Positions 26,440 through 35,142 of a stretch of DNA of 64,000 bases are shown here, in pieces. The first letter of the stretch is position 1, and every line of letters starts with the position of its first letter. The notes under the pieces are model-generated. The model was given only the letters and a program-made list of their open reading frames with translations, did not search any database and was not told the origin of the DNA. The position numbers and the translations under genes were made by a program. Source of the DNA: Terrisporobacter petrolearius (GTDB taxonomy: Bacteria; Bacillota; Clostridia; Peptostreptococcales; Peptostreptococcaceae); NCBI RefSeq assembly GCF_020748185.1, contig NZ_JAHZMO010000005.1, forward strand, positions 108,469 to 172,468. The letters run 5' to 3'.

Positions 26440-29007
26440 TTATTCACTTATAAATTTTGCTTCTATTAGTAACGCCCTAGATTTATCTACATTAGCAGGG
26501 CTAACAAGTACTATCGGTCCAGTACAACCCATTCCACTTTCAGCATAGATCTTATTTTTCCATAAAACTTTCACTGCATCTTCTAAATCCATTACATCTA
26601 CTCCAGATATTTGCTCTGTTACAACTTCTTTTTCAGGCGCTTCTACCTTTTCTTCAGTTACTTCAGATACTTGAGGTTTAGATTTTTTTAATCCTTGTAA
26701 AACTTCACTAAATCCAACTTTTTCAACCTTTGCAAATTCCTCTTTTGATATGTTGTGAACATCATTACTTACAAGTTCAGCTGCAAACTTGATTGCACCT
26801 TCTATAACTGGTGCTCCTGATGCTCTTGATATGATCATTATTAATTTATTGAAATCTTTGCCTATTCCTGGCCCATATCCATAACCTACAGATTCATATT
26901 TTCCACCTGAATTATAAGCAGAGAACATTTTTATTAATAAGTTTCCAGTTAATGAATCAGTAACCATTACATCAGCAGATGCTGTCATTAAATCGTTACC
27001 TCTCATAACAATTCCACCGTCTGCCCTGTCAGACTGTGCAAAGTTTATATCATAACCTTTTCCTTTTAATGTTTTAAGTGCTATTTCCACTTGTCTAGCA
27101 CCATCTACATTAGCTATTCCAACTGTTGGATTTTTTATTCCACAAGCTTTAGCAGTTATTATTCCGTAGATAGCATTTTTAACCATTCCTTCTACTCTAT
27201 CAGCAGAAGAAGTTCCTGTAGTAGTTGCTATAAACATTTCTCTTCCTTTTTCAGGAGTTATTACTCTACCTACAGTAGATACACCTATTGGGAATGGATA
27301 GTGCATAGTTACTGCACCGTCAACTTTTTTACTATCTAAAAGATTTTCCATTAATTCATGTGCTTCTTTTTCACAATCAGTTTTAACATGCTTTAATCCT
27401 TCTGCAGACTCACTACCTATAGTAGTAACAGAAATGTTTGATTTAATAGCTTTTAAAGCCCCTTCTATAACATTTTTTTCACCATGTTCACTTCCTATAG
27501 TAGTTATCGCTATTTTAGGTATTTTTACATCTACTTCTTCATCTTGTTCTAAGCCTTGGAATTTCTTAGATTGATTTTCTTCTATTACAAATGAAATACC
27601 ATCAAATAAATTTGTCATTCTTCCAAGGAATAAACTTCCTTTACCAACTATCATGGCATTTTTAACACTACCTGCCATTATATCTTCTCTAGCAAATCCT
27701 AGATAAGGTACTCCTGATGGTATATGTCCTTGAGTTGGAGCCCAACCTACCATACCATGTTTTTCTATAAATGAAGGTAATTCTTTTCTATCTAAGTTAC
27801 CCATCTTAACAGCTAGGGCACCTATCATTTTGTAGTTAGCGTTAGGTACGTCTCCAGCTCCTGCTGGCTTAGTTATATCTGGGTTTTGCATTTCTGCAGA
27901 ATATTTTTGTATGTCAGTTATTTTTAATCCAGCTTTTTCAAGTGGCTCACTAACTAAAGAGCTAATTACTGCTTGAGGAGAAGAACCAGTTCCAACAGTG
28001 TGACGTCCCACAATATCATTTCTTATTTCTGGGCTTTCGCCGTCGTTTTCACTTACTAATACTGCAAATCCAGCAACCATATCTTCAAGTATTGGCATAC
28101 CTTTTTTAACATGGTCCTTTCCGTTCATACCAAGTTTTGCAGTAGAACCACCAGCACAAACTATTACGTTTTTGAATGTACCACTTTTTACAAGAGCCGC
28201 AGCATGAACCATAGCATGAGCAGGTCCTGCACAGAATCCTCTAACGTCTGATCCTGTAGCATTATTAAGTCCTGCTATTTCAGCAGCAGCTTTGGCAAAG
28301 TTTCCTCCACCTCTTTGATTCATATCACCACATGCTTCTTCACAACAATCTATAACATAATCTATGTCATCTTTATTTATATTATTTTTATCAAGCATAT
28401 TAATTATAGAGAAAGCACAAGAAGCTTTTGATACTAAGTTTTCAAACAGAACATGCGCAGATAAGTTAGTATCTACATCATGAGCATTTTTTACACAACC
28501 TACTACTTCTCCATTATTATATAAAGGCTCCGCATGCTCTTCTTCTATAAATTTCATTATAGTATTTAATTCTTCACCTTCTTTAATTTGTCCAACTAAA
28601 TCAGATGAAATTAGTTTATTCTCGATTAATAAATTTTTACTTAAAGATGCAAAGTTTTTTTCTAATTTAACTAAATCAAATACATCACATATTTGCATTA
28701 ATCCTATAAATTCTTCTTGTGGCATTATTTCTCCAAACTTACCATATTTACTTGCGTTTGGAGCTTCTTTATCATGCCAAGGCATTGCATATTTTGATAA
28801 TTCATCTGGAGTTATATTTCCTATATAGGCTTGATTTGGTGGGTATTTTACCACTTCATCATAAGTTCTTAAATGATCTTTTAATACTTTTAAATACTCA
28901 GAATCTGGATTAACTACTCTCTCAGTAGTTTGAGTAGTCCCGTTATGAATTACCATATCAGGAGTATGAGCAAGTATGTATCCTGCTGCTTTTAATACAC
29001 TATTCAT
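26440..29007 (-). CDS. Fused glycine reductase component C (GrdC-GrdD)
   Basis: Component C receives the carboxymethyl-selenoether from GrdA, converts it to an acetyl thioester and releases acetyl phosphate. Here both subunits form one 855-residue protein. Residues 1 to about 475 match GrdC, a FabH/thiolase-like fold with active-site Cys259 in RGFCAGPAHA. After a short acidic linker (QGLEQDEEVDVK), residues from about 495 match GrdD, a PlsX-like fold with TTIGSEHGEKN and a C-terminal Cys828 in GMGCTGP. In characterised organisms the two are separate genes. No frameshift or stop is seen, and the usual GrdD N-terminus is shortened. GGGGG precedes the ATG. Confidence 0.92.
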   Translation of the reverse strand: MNSVLKAAGYILAHTPDMVIHNGTTQTTERVVNPDSEYLKVLKDHLRTYDEVVKYPPNQAYIGNITPDELSKYAMPWHDKEAPNASKYGKFGEIMPQEEFIGLMQICDVFDLVKLEKNFASLSKNLLIENKLISSDLVGQIKEGEELNTIMKFIEEEHAEPLYNNGEVVGCVKNAHDVDTNLSAHVLFENLVSKASCAFSIINMLDKNNINKDDIDYVIDCCEEACGDMNQRGGGNFAKAAAEIAGLNNATGSDVRGFCAGPAHAMVHAAALVKSGTFKNVIVCAGGSTAKLGMNGKDHVKKGMPILEDMVAGFAVLVSENDGESPEIRNDIVGRHTVGTGSSPQAVISSLVSEPLEKAGLKITDIQKYSAEMQNPDITKPAGAGDVPNANYKMIGALAVKMGNLDRKELPSFIEKHGMVGWAPTQGHIPSGVPYLGFAREDIMAGSVKNAMIVGKGSLFLGRMTNLFDGISFVIEENQSKKFQGLEQDEEVDVKIPKIAITTIGSEHGEKNVIEGALKAIKSNISVTTIGSESAEGLKHVKTDCEKEAHELMENLLDSKKVDGAVTMHYPFPIGVSTVGRVITPEKGREMFIATTTGTSSADRVEGMVKNAIYGIITAKACGIKNPTVGIANVDGARQVEIALKTLKGKGYDINFAQSDRADGGIVMRGNDLMTASADVMVTDSLTGNLLIKMFSAYNSGGKYESVGYGYGPGIGKDFNKLIMIISRASGAPVIEGAIKFAAELVSNDVHNISKEEFAKVEKVGFSEVLQGLKKSKPQVSEVTEEKVEAPEKEVVTEQISGVDVMDLEDAVKVLWKNKIYAESGMGCTGPIVLVSPANVDKSRALLIEAKFISE

Positions 29008-29098
29008 ATTGTTCCCCCTATTTTGAAATTAGCTAATCGATAAAAGTTCAAATACTCTTTATCGATTAGCTAAATTATTTTAATCTTTGTAGATTTTC

Positions 29099-29569
29099 TT
29101 AATATTTACAGAATTGTTCTCTTATAGATGACATTTCACCTACTATATCATCAACATCTAATACCATTTCCATCATACCTATTTGCTCATCATAAACACT
29201 AGCATCAAATTCTTCTTTTACTTGTGGCTCACAAGCATGGTATACTTGAAGTCCTAACTGGACTCCTGTCAATGGACCTGCATATGTTGGGTCTCCTGCA
29301 GTTACAGTTTCTGCAGCAAGTCCTGCAGCTTCACCTTCTGCAGCACCTAACATAACAACAACATTTTCACAACCAAATTCTTCAGCAAATTCTTTTACTC
29401 TTTTTTGGTTTTCTAGGTCCATTGCTCCAGCAGCAGTTCAGACAAAGCATTCAGTTGAAGAGAAAACAACCTCTCCACCAGCTGTCTTAACACATTCTTC
29501 TATTGCTGGACCAGGAATACCATCTCTGTCACCTATTATGATGACTTTCTTATTTTCTAATATACTCAT
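29099..29569 (-). CDS. grdA: Glycine reductase component A, selenoprotein
   Basis: GrdA carries the carboxymethyl group between components B and C through selenocysteine. The gene starts at an ATG at 29569 with GGAGG 8 bases upstream and runs [17 protein letters not shown] through the motif CFVU, where U44 is the in-frame TGA at 29440-29438. It then continues [11 protein letters not shown] to the stop, 156 residues in all. Reading TGA as stop would wrongly leave two short fragments. A selenocysteine insertion hairpin is expected just downstream of the TGA. The gene lies between trxA and grdCD in the operon. Confidence 0.95.
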
Positions 29570-29677
29570 TAGAAATACCTCCTGTCCTTATTTTTTTATT
29601 TTAACAACAGACATATAACTAATTTACCGTCACACATCCATCATCCTTATAAACTAATTTTTTATAAATATCCTAAG

Positions 29678-29723
29678 CAAGGTCGTTATCTGAAATTTCA
29701 TAACGCCCACACGTGGCTCAAAG
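29678..29723. repeat. Intergenic repeat, copy in the trxA-grdA spacer
   Basis: CAAGGTCGTTATCTG (29678-29692) followed by CATAACGCCCACACGTGGCT and CAAAG. It is related to the elements at 30098-30150 and 31164-31207. It contains the near-palindrome GTTATCTGAAATTTCATAAC. Confidence 0.55.
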
Positions 29724-29755
29724 AGAAATCGTTGGATCTATGAGCATAGCCAATT

Positions 29756-30073
29756 TTATAGATATTTTTTAATCATTGCTTCGATGTTTTCCTCAGTTGC
29801 ATCTTCTTTAACAACTTCTTCAACTTTAGCTCCATCTTTATATATGGCAATAACTGGTAAACCTAATATTTTCTCACTTATAGCAAGTCTTCTTGCTTTA
29901 GTTGTATTTAATTTAGTGAACTTTAATTGTTCTCCATATTTTTCACTTAAAGCCTCAACTGTAGGCATTAAAGCTGCACATGGTTCACATCCATCGCCAA
30001 AGAAATCTACTAATACATATCCTTCATTTTCAAGGACCTCTGTTTTAAAAGTATTTTTATCTACTACTAACAT
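29756..30073 (-). CDS. trxA: Thioredoxin of the glycine reductase system
   Basis: 105-residue thioredoxin that passes electrons from the reductase (TrxB) to glycine reductase, where a selenenylsulfide/disulfide must be re-reduced each turnover. The active site is GCEPC (Cys29, Cys32) instead of the common WCGPC, a variant familiar in amino-acid-reductase clusters of clostridia. A cis-proline (GLPVIAIY) follows. The operon position between trxB and grdA supports a dedicated role. GGAGG precedes the ATG. Confidence 0.93.
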   Translation of the reverse strand: MLVVDKNTFKTEVLENEGYVLVDFFGDGCEPCAALMPTVEALSEKYGEQLKFTKLNTTKARRLAISEKILGLPVIAIYKDGAKVEEVVKEDATEENIEAMIKKYL

Positions 30074-30097
30074 TTTTTTACCTCCTTTTTATTTAAT

Positions 30098-30150
30098 CAA
30101 GGTGGTTGTCTGTAGCGAAGCAAAATAATTCGCCCACATGTGTCTTAAAG
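30098..30150. repeat. Intergenic repeat, copy in the trxB-trxA spacer
   Basis: CAAGGTGGTTGTCTG (30098-30112), then AGCGAAGC and CGCCCACATGTGTCTTAAAG (30131-30150). It fills most of the 94-base gap between two cotranscribed genes. Confidence 0.55.
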
Positions 30151-30167
30151 ACAGCTCCTTACCTCAA

Positions 30168-31106
30168 TTAGCACAAATTTTCTATATATTTTTCAGCTTG
30201 AACAGCTGCTATAGCACCGTCTGCTGCCGCAGTTACCACTTGTCTTAGAGACTTAACTCTAACATCTCCTACAGCAAATACTCCGTCTATATTCGTTTTC
30301 ATATTTTCATCAGTTACTATATAACCTTTTTCCATAGTTAACATATCTTTAAACATATCTGTTTTTGGAACATAACCAACGAATCCGAATAGTCCAAATG
30401 TCATATCTTCTTCGTCAGCTTCTATAGTTGTTAATTCACCTGTTTTCACATTTTCAACAACCATAGTACTTAATATTCCATCTCCTGATACCTCTTTAAC
30501 TACTGTATCCCACATAAACTTCATCTTAGGATTTTTAAATGCTTTATCTTGTATATATTTAGCCGCTCTAAGTTCATCTCTTCTGTGTATTATTGTTACA
30601 CTTCTTCCAAACTTAGTTAAAAACATTGCTTCTTCAACTGCTGTGTCTCCACCACCAACTACATATATATCAAAATCTTCAAAGAAGGATCCATCACATG
30701 TAGCACAATATGATACACCTTTTCCTATATATTCTTTTTCATTTGCACAACCTATTGGTCTTGATGATGCACCTGTAGCTATTATTACAGTTTTAGCTTG
30801 ATAAGTGTCTTTTTTACCTTTTAGTTCTTTTACTGAACCTTCTAAATTAACTGATTCTATACTATCAATAGCAAATTCAGCGCCAAAGTGTAATACTTGT
30901 TTATACATTCTTTCAATTAACGATGGTCCTGATTCGCCTTCTAAACATCCTGGATAGTTTTCTACCTCAGATGTTAATGCTATTTGACCACCTTCTTTTT
31001 TCTTTTCTAATACTAAAGTACTAAGTCTTGCTCTTCCTGCATATAATGCAGCTGAAAGTCCTGCTGGACCTCCTCCTATGACAATAACATCATATATTTT
31101 ATTCAT
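30168..31106 (-). CDS. trxB: Thioredoxin reductase
   Basis: FAD-dependent reductase of about 312 residues that supplies reducing power to TrxA. FAD-binding GGGPAGLSAALYAGRA lies near the N-terminus, the redox pair CATC is Cys134/Cys137, the NADPH site is GGGDTAVEEA, and the C-terminal FAD motif is GVFAVGDV. The start MNKIYD at 31106 follows GGGGATATA; an upstream in-frame start at 31166 would run through the intergenic repeat region and is rejected. Second redox gene of the grd operon. Confidence 0.95.
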   Translation of the reverse strand: MNKIYDVIVIGGGPAGLSAALYAGRARLSTLVLEKKKEGGQIALTSEVENYPGCLEGESGPSLIERMYKQVLHFGAEFAIDSIESVNLEGSVKELKGKKDTYQAKTVIIATGASSRPIGCANEKEYIGKGVSYCATCDGSFFEDFDIYVVGGGDTAVEEAMFLTKFGRSVTIIHRRDELRAAKYIQDKAFKNPKMKFMWDTVVKEVSGDGILSTMVVENVKTGELTTIEADEEDMTFGLFGFVGYVPKTDMFKDMLTMEKGYIVTDENMKTNIDGVFAVGDVRVKSLRQVVTAAADGAIAAVQAEKYIENLC

Positions 31107-31163
31107 TATATCCCCATCCCATATTATAAAATTTTTAGATTCTAAAATCTTGAATTTGAGCAA

Positions 31164-31265
31164 CAAGGTTGCCTAAAATTTCATAGCGCCCACGCAGTAG
31201 CTTAAAGTGGTAAAGTCATCATCTTGTTGCCCACATGAAGTGTTTCACCTACACGTCGCTCAAGC
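31164..31265. repeat. Intergenic repeat, copy in the grdB-trxB spacer
   Basis: CAAGGTTGCCT (31164 on), CATAGCGCCCACGCAGTAGC and TTAAAG (to 31207), then a second partial unit with TGCCCACATGAAGTG and ACACGTCGCTCAAGC (about 31228-31265). It resembles the elements in the two following spacers of the operon. Confidence 0.5.
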
Positions 31266-31276
31266 AAATCGAGTTT

Positions 31277-32578
31277 TTATTCAAATACAGTTTGGTCTTC
31301 AACTTCAGTTTGTAAAGCTTTTAATGCTTTTGTAACTAACTCTTTTCTTATTTTCTTTTCTTCATCTAATGATAATGCTGGATTTCCAAGAGGATGAGGT
31401 ATAGCTATAGTTGGCACTATTCTGTTAGCTCCAACTGTTAAAGAAATAGGAACTACTGTACACATGTGTACTACTGGTATTCCAGCTCTTTCTATTTCTT
31501 TTACCATCGTTGCACCGCAACGAGTACAAGTACCTCACGTAGAAGTTAAGATTACAGCATTTACACCATCTGCAACTAATTCTTTAGCTATTTCACCAGC
31601 ATACTTCTTAGCATTTGCAACTGCAGTCCCGTTACCAACAGTTGTATAGAAGTACTGATGTAAACTTCCTATTACACCTTGTTCTTCAAATTCTCTAAGA
31701 ACATCTACTGGTAAAACTCTGTCTGGCTCTTCATTTGCATAAACTGGGTCATATCCACCATGAGCAGTTTCATGATCAACACTACTTAAATGTTTGAATG
31801 AACCTATATCGTATTTGCCATATTTAGAAGCACTTGAAGATTCTATATGATCTGGATTTCCTTTTGGAACTATACCTCCAGAAGTAACTAAAGCTATTTT
31901 AGCACTACTTAAATCAACAATAGCCTTGTTCGGCTCTACTCTATCGAAATTAGGCATTGGGTATTCAGTAGTAAACTCTTTTCCTTTTAACTTTTTAATT
32001 AGCATATCTACAGCTCTCTTAGATCCTCTGTCACTATCAAAGAAGTTCTTTCTTACACCATTTGGCATATATCCTTCTTCTTTTGATGCTCCTATAGGTT
32101 CCTTTTTGCCTAATTTAAGTGCAAGAGGTGCCATAACTTTAACCGCGTCTCTCATACCTACTGCAGAGTTCCTAGTTGGTACCATATAAACTTTTTGTTT
32201 GAACATATCAGCACCTGGATTTTCTATATACATACCTGTTAAAGATGGTATCCCTAACTCATCTTGTACAGCTGTAGCTATAGTACCACAAGCAACACCG
32301 TATCTACCTGCATTAAATGCTGGTCCAGCTATAAATATATCTGGGTTATATTTTTTAACCATTTCTAAAACTACTTTTTTAGCTTCTTCTAAGTTTTCAT
32401 TGAAATAAGAGTCACCACATATTACAGTAGCTACTATTTCAGCTTCTCCTTTAAATGCTGCGTTGAAAGCAACACCTGGCCCTACTATACCTTCTCTTAC
32501 TTCAGGCTTAACATGAGCCATTTCTTCTCCACCTATTTGTGCGAAAAATTGATTTATATATTGAACGACTTTTATCAT
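31277..32578 (-). CDS. grdB: Glycine reductase component B, selenoprotein subunit (copy 1)
   Basis: GrdB binds glycine as a Schiff base together with the GrdE subunits and transfers the carboxymethyl group to selenium. 433 residues. The in-frame TGA at 31537-31535 encodes Sec348 in STUGTCTRCGATMVKE, and the frame then continues to a stop at 31277. A reading that treats TGA as stop splits the gene in two. The start MIKVVQY at 32578 has GGGGG 7 bases upstream, and the gene begins 17 bases after grdE ends. By eye it matches copy 2 at about 83% over the first 347 residues. Confidence 0.95.
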
Positions 32579-32595
32579 CTTCAAACCCCCTCTCA

Positions 32596-33876
32596 CTATC
32601 TTGCACTTAATTTATTAAATCCAAGTTCATTAGTAGCTCCAGTTATTACTTGAAGCTCTGCAACTATTGATCCATCTGGTTGTAAACTTCCATCAAACCC
32701 ACCAGCTATAACATCTGCAACTTCTGGATATCCTATTACTTTATCCATTGGAGGAAGAGTAACAACTTCATTTGCATTACCTCCTGTTACAACTGCATTT
32801 GCTAAAGGATCCGCATCTGCTAATGATTGAGATTTTCCATCTCTACCAGCATACTCATCTGTAACTATAACTGTTTTTATTCCTTTTTCTTCTATCTTCT
32901 TACAGTTCATTATTAAGTCTGTATCTGGGTTACCAAATCCTTCTTGAGTTATAACTACACCATCAACTCCTAAGAATTCTGCTAGTTTGGCACTCCAGTT
33001 AGAAGATCTCTCTTTGTCAGCAAGATAAACGTTTTCATTAGTAAGGATCACCCCTACAAAGTTTAATTCTTTACCATGCTTTTCAAATAAATCATGTATA
33101 ACTGGGTTATTTAAGTGATGATAAGTTGTGTTTTTATCACATGCAGAAACACAGTTACCACTTACTACTGCTCCATCCATTATTTCAGTTGGATTTATTA
33201 AAGTAGATATAGTTTTCTTAGCATCTACTCCATAAACATAAGTGTCATGTAATAATCCTTGAGTTTGAAGCATATACACATAAGCTACTCTTGGCAGTTC
33301 TGGGTATTTTTTGTATCCTTCAATTATTGAATCTGTTTCATAAACTCCTACTTCATCTGGAGTTATGTCTTTAGCTAACTCTCCTAAGTATATAGCTGCC
33401 TTATATCCAGCATATCTTACAGCTTCTTCGTGATTATGTTGCTTTAAACCATCTACTGGTTCACAAACTACTACTAAGTTATTTAACCCTGAGAAAGGTG
33501 TGTATTTAGCCCCTTCTCCACTCATATCTATTATTCCTTCTTGGAAACCTACTATTTTCCCTGTTGTTACTACAGCAGAACCTTTAAGTACATTAGTTTT
33601 TCCCGAGCCCACTGTTGTTACCTTATTCATCATGCCAGGGAATATTCCTCCTGGCCCTTCAACTTTAACTCTTGGCTCTATAACGTCTTTAACTGGCATA
33701 ATACGAATACTATCCCCTGGTTTTGCTATTTCTAAATCTACTGATTTGATATTCTCATCTTCCATTAATAAGTCAATTAACTCTTGCTTATTAACATAAA
33801 TTACTCCATCTTCCACTTTTGAAACATCAGAAAAACATATGTCTTTAATTTTTACATATCCTAATTCTAATTTCAA
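32596..33876 (-). CDS. grdE: Glycine reductase component B, proprotein GrdE (copy 1)
   Basis: Precursor of the alpha and beta subunits of component B. It self-cleaves between Asn241 and Cys242 (SGNCVSACDKNTTYHH), producing a carbonyl group on the new N-terminus that binds glycine. 426 residues. Translation most likely begins at a TTG at 33876 (MKLELGYVK) because GGAGGTG lies 7 bases upstream. An ATG further out at 33951 would run through the ribosome binding site. The second copy uses the identical TTG arrangement. The gene lies between grdX and grdB. Confidence 0.94.
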   Translation of the reverse strand: MKLELGYVKIKDICFSDVSKVEDGVIYVNKQELIDLLMEDENIKSVDLEIAKPGDSIRIMPVKDVIEPRVKVEGPGGIFPGMMNKVTTVGSGKTNVLKGSAVVTTGKIVGFQEGIIDMSGEGAKYTPFSGLNNLVVVCEPVDGLKQHNHEEAVRYAGYKAAIYLGELAKDITPDEVGVYETDSIIEGYKKYPELPRVAYVYMLQTQGLLHDTYVYGVDAKKTISTLINPTEIMDGAVVSGNCVSACDKNTTYHHLNNPVIHDLFEKHGKELNFVGVILTNENVYLADKERSSNWSAKLAEFLGVDGVVITQEGFGNPDTDLIMNCKKIEEKGIKTVIVTDEYAGRDGKSQSLADADPLANAVVTGGNANEVVTLPPMDKVIGYPEVADVIAGGFDGSLQPDGSIVAELQVITGATNELGFNKLSAR

Positions 33877-34018
33877 AAAAATCACCTCCAAAAATTTTAT
33901 TTGACTTACAAAAATTTTATTTACTTGAACTAGGTATTTATTTAAAAGCACAAAATAAGTGCTATTAAAACATATTACTATTTCTATGGAATGACAAATT
34001 ATGCTAAATATGCTCTAT

Positions 34019-34381
34019 TTACTTGAGGGCGTTTTCAATTATTGATAAATCTACAATTTTAAAATCATCTACTATTCTATTGGTTAATTCAACAGTGTAA
34101 TCTTTATCTTTTTTAAATTTGTCATATGTTAAAATTGCATTTTCAATAATTGTCAAAGATTTATAATCTAGGGATTCTTTATAATCAGATATTAGGACTG
34201 ATTTATATGGAGTTTCATTTGGTTTTATGCTACTAGACAGAGGGTGAGTTAACAGTATATGTCCTTCATGAATTCTATCTCTTACATAAAGTAAGATTTC
34301 TTTAAAAGAACATTCCTTATAATAAACCTTATAATCACTTTTGTATTTTTCATATACTTTATTATTGTTAGTTATTATCAT
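34019..34381 (-). CDS. grdX: GrdX protein
   Basis: 120-residue small soluble protein found at the start of many grd operons. Its function is unknown. Family-typical stretches are MIITNNNKVYEKY, the DRIHEGHILLTHPLSSSIKPNETPYKS region (two segments) and SLTIIENAI. It is the first gene after the tandem glycine riboswitch, and its GGGGGG ribosome binding site is about 35 bases past the riboswitch terminator, so its expression should follow glycine directly. The duplicate operon upstream lacks a grdX. Confidence 0.85.
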   Translation of the reverse strand: MIITNNNKVYEKYKSDYKVYYKECSFKEILLYVRDRIHEGHILLTHPLSSSIKPNETPYKSVLISDYKESLDYKSLTIIENAILTYDKFKKDKDYTVELTNRIVDDFKIVDLSIIENALK

Positions 34382-34416
34382 TTTATACCCCCCAGAACAG
34401 TTCTATTTTTTTGCAA

Positions 34417-34655
34417 TAAAATAGCAGAAAGCCCCTAGCTTTCTGCTCTGTATTTAACCTGAGAGTTTTCCTCTATTTGCATAGATTGCATAGAGTTGCC
34501 CCTTCGGTGCATATATTTATAGATTAAACTTAATGATGTCTTGCTTTCCAGAGTTAAGTCGTACTACGGTCCTTTTGCCTGAGATCATCACCAACATCCG
34601 CTTAATGTTGGCTTATTCCTTCGGCGCTTTTTTACAAGTCTCTCCCGTAATAGTC
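34417..34655 (-). ncRNA. Tandem glycine riboswitch upstream of grdX
   Basis: Two consecutive glycine aptamers on the minus strand. The first runs from CGGGAGAGAC (34647-34638) through GCGCCGAAGGA and GATCTCAGGCAAAAGGACCG. The second runs from ACTCTGGAAAG through GCACCGAAGGGGCAACTC and AACTCTCAGGTTAAATACAG. It ends in a hairpin GCAGAAAGC / GCTTTCTGC (34424-34446) followed by a weak T-run (TATTTTATT), overlapping the end of aptamer 2. This is the arrangement expected for glycine-dependent transcription control. Confidence 0.93.
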
Positions 34656-34892
34656 ATCCTTAATATAATAATTGTATTATTCTAATTATTGTGCAATATA
34701 ATAATGGTCTTATTATTCATTCATTTAAAGTTTCTATTTATTTATAACTTTTTTCTATTTTAATTAGATTATAATTAATTATCTCTATAATAAGCAACAA
34801 GTTTTTTTATATTTTTCAATATATTTATTTTTTTTCATATTTATTAATTTATATGTTAAGAATGACTATTTATAACCTTTTATTTTCAACTT
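34656..34892. other. Promoter region of the main grd operon
   Basis: Very AT-rich spacer between the grdA remnant and the first riboswitch. It should hold the operon promoter; TTGCAC near 34697 is a possible -35 but the -10 is ambiguous. No ORF is present. Confidence 0.4.
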
Positions 34893-35132
34893 TTAGTACT
34901 TACAAAATTGCTCTCTTATAGTAGTCATTTCATTAACTATATCGTCCACATCAAGTACCATTTCCATCATCCCTATTTGATCATCATATACATTTAGTTC
35001 AAATTCTTTTTTTATTTCCGGTTCACAAGCATGATATACTTGAAGTCCTAACTGGACTCCTGATCTAAATTTTATTTTTATATGTTTACATTGAGCATGG
35101 CAAGTAGTTAAGATATTGCCCAATGTAAACAT
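34893..35132 (-). pseudogene. Truncated grdA remnant (no selenocysteine)
   Basis: A short open frame downstream of grdB2. Its last 56 residues (about 35060 to 34893) match the C-terminus of GrdA closely, from [15 protein letters not shown] through [10 protein letters not shown] to IREQFCKY. The first 23 residues are unrelated and overlap an inverted repeat. The 5' two thirds of grdA, including CFVU, are missing, so it cannot work as component A. This is best read as the scar of a deletion within a duplicated grdE-grdB-grdA segment. Translation is possible but unproven. Confidence 0.88.
35082..35132. repeat. 12-bp perfect inverted repeat at the grdA remnant breakpoint
   Basis: ATGTTTACATTG (35082-35093) and CAATGTAAACAT (35121-35132) are perfect complements separated by 27 bases. 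The repeat sits where the grdA homology stops, 10 bases after grdB2. It could act as a terminator-like hairpin or be the footprint of a lost element. Confidence 0.6.
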
Positions 35133-35142
35133 GATTTAAGTT

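Noticed and set aside
34383..34400. Possible selenocysteine insertion hairpin near the grdX start
   Set aside because: The G-run is simply the grdX ribosome binding site, and no in-frame TGA follows.
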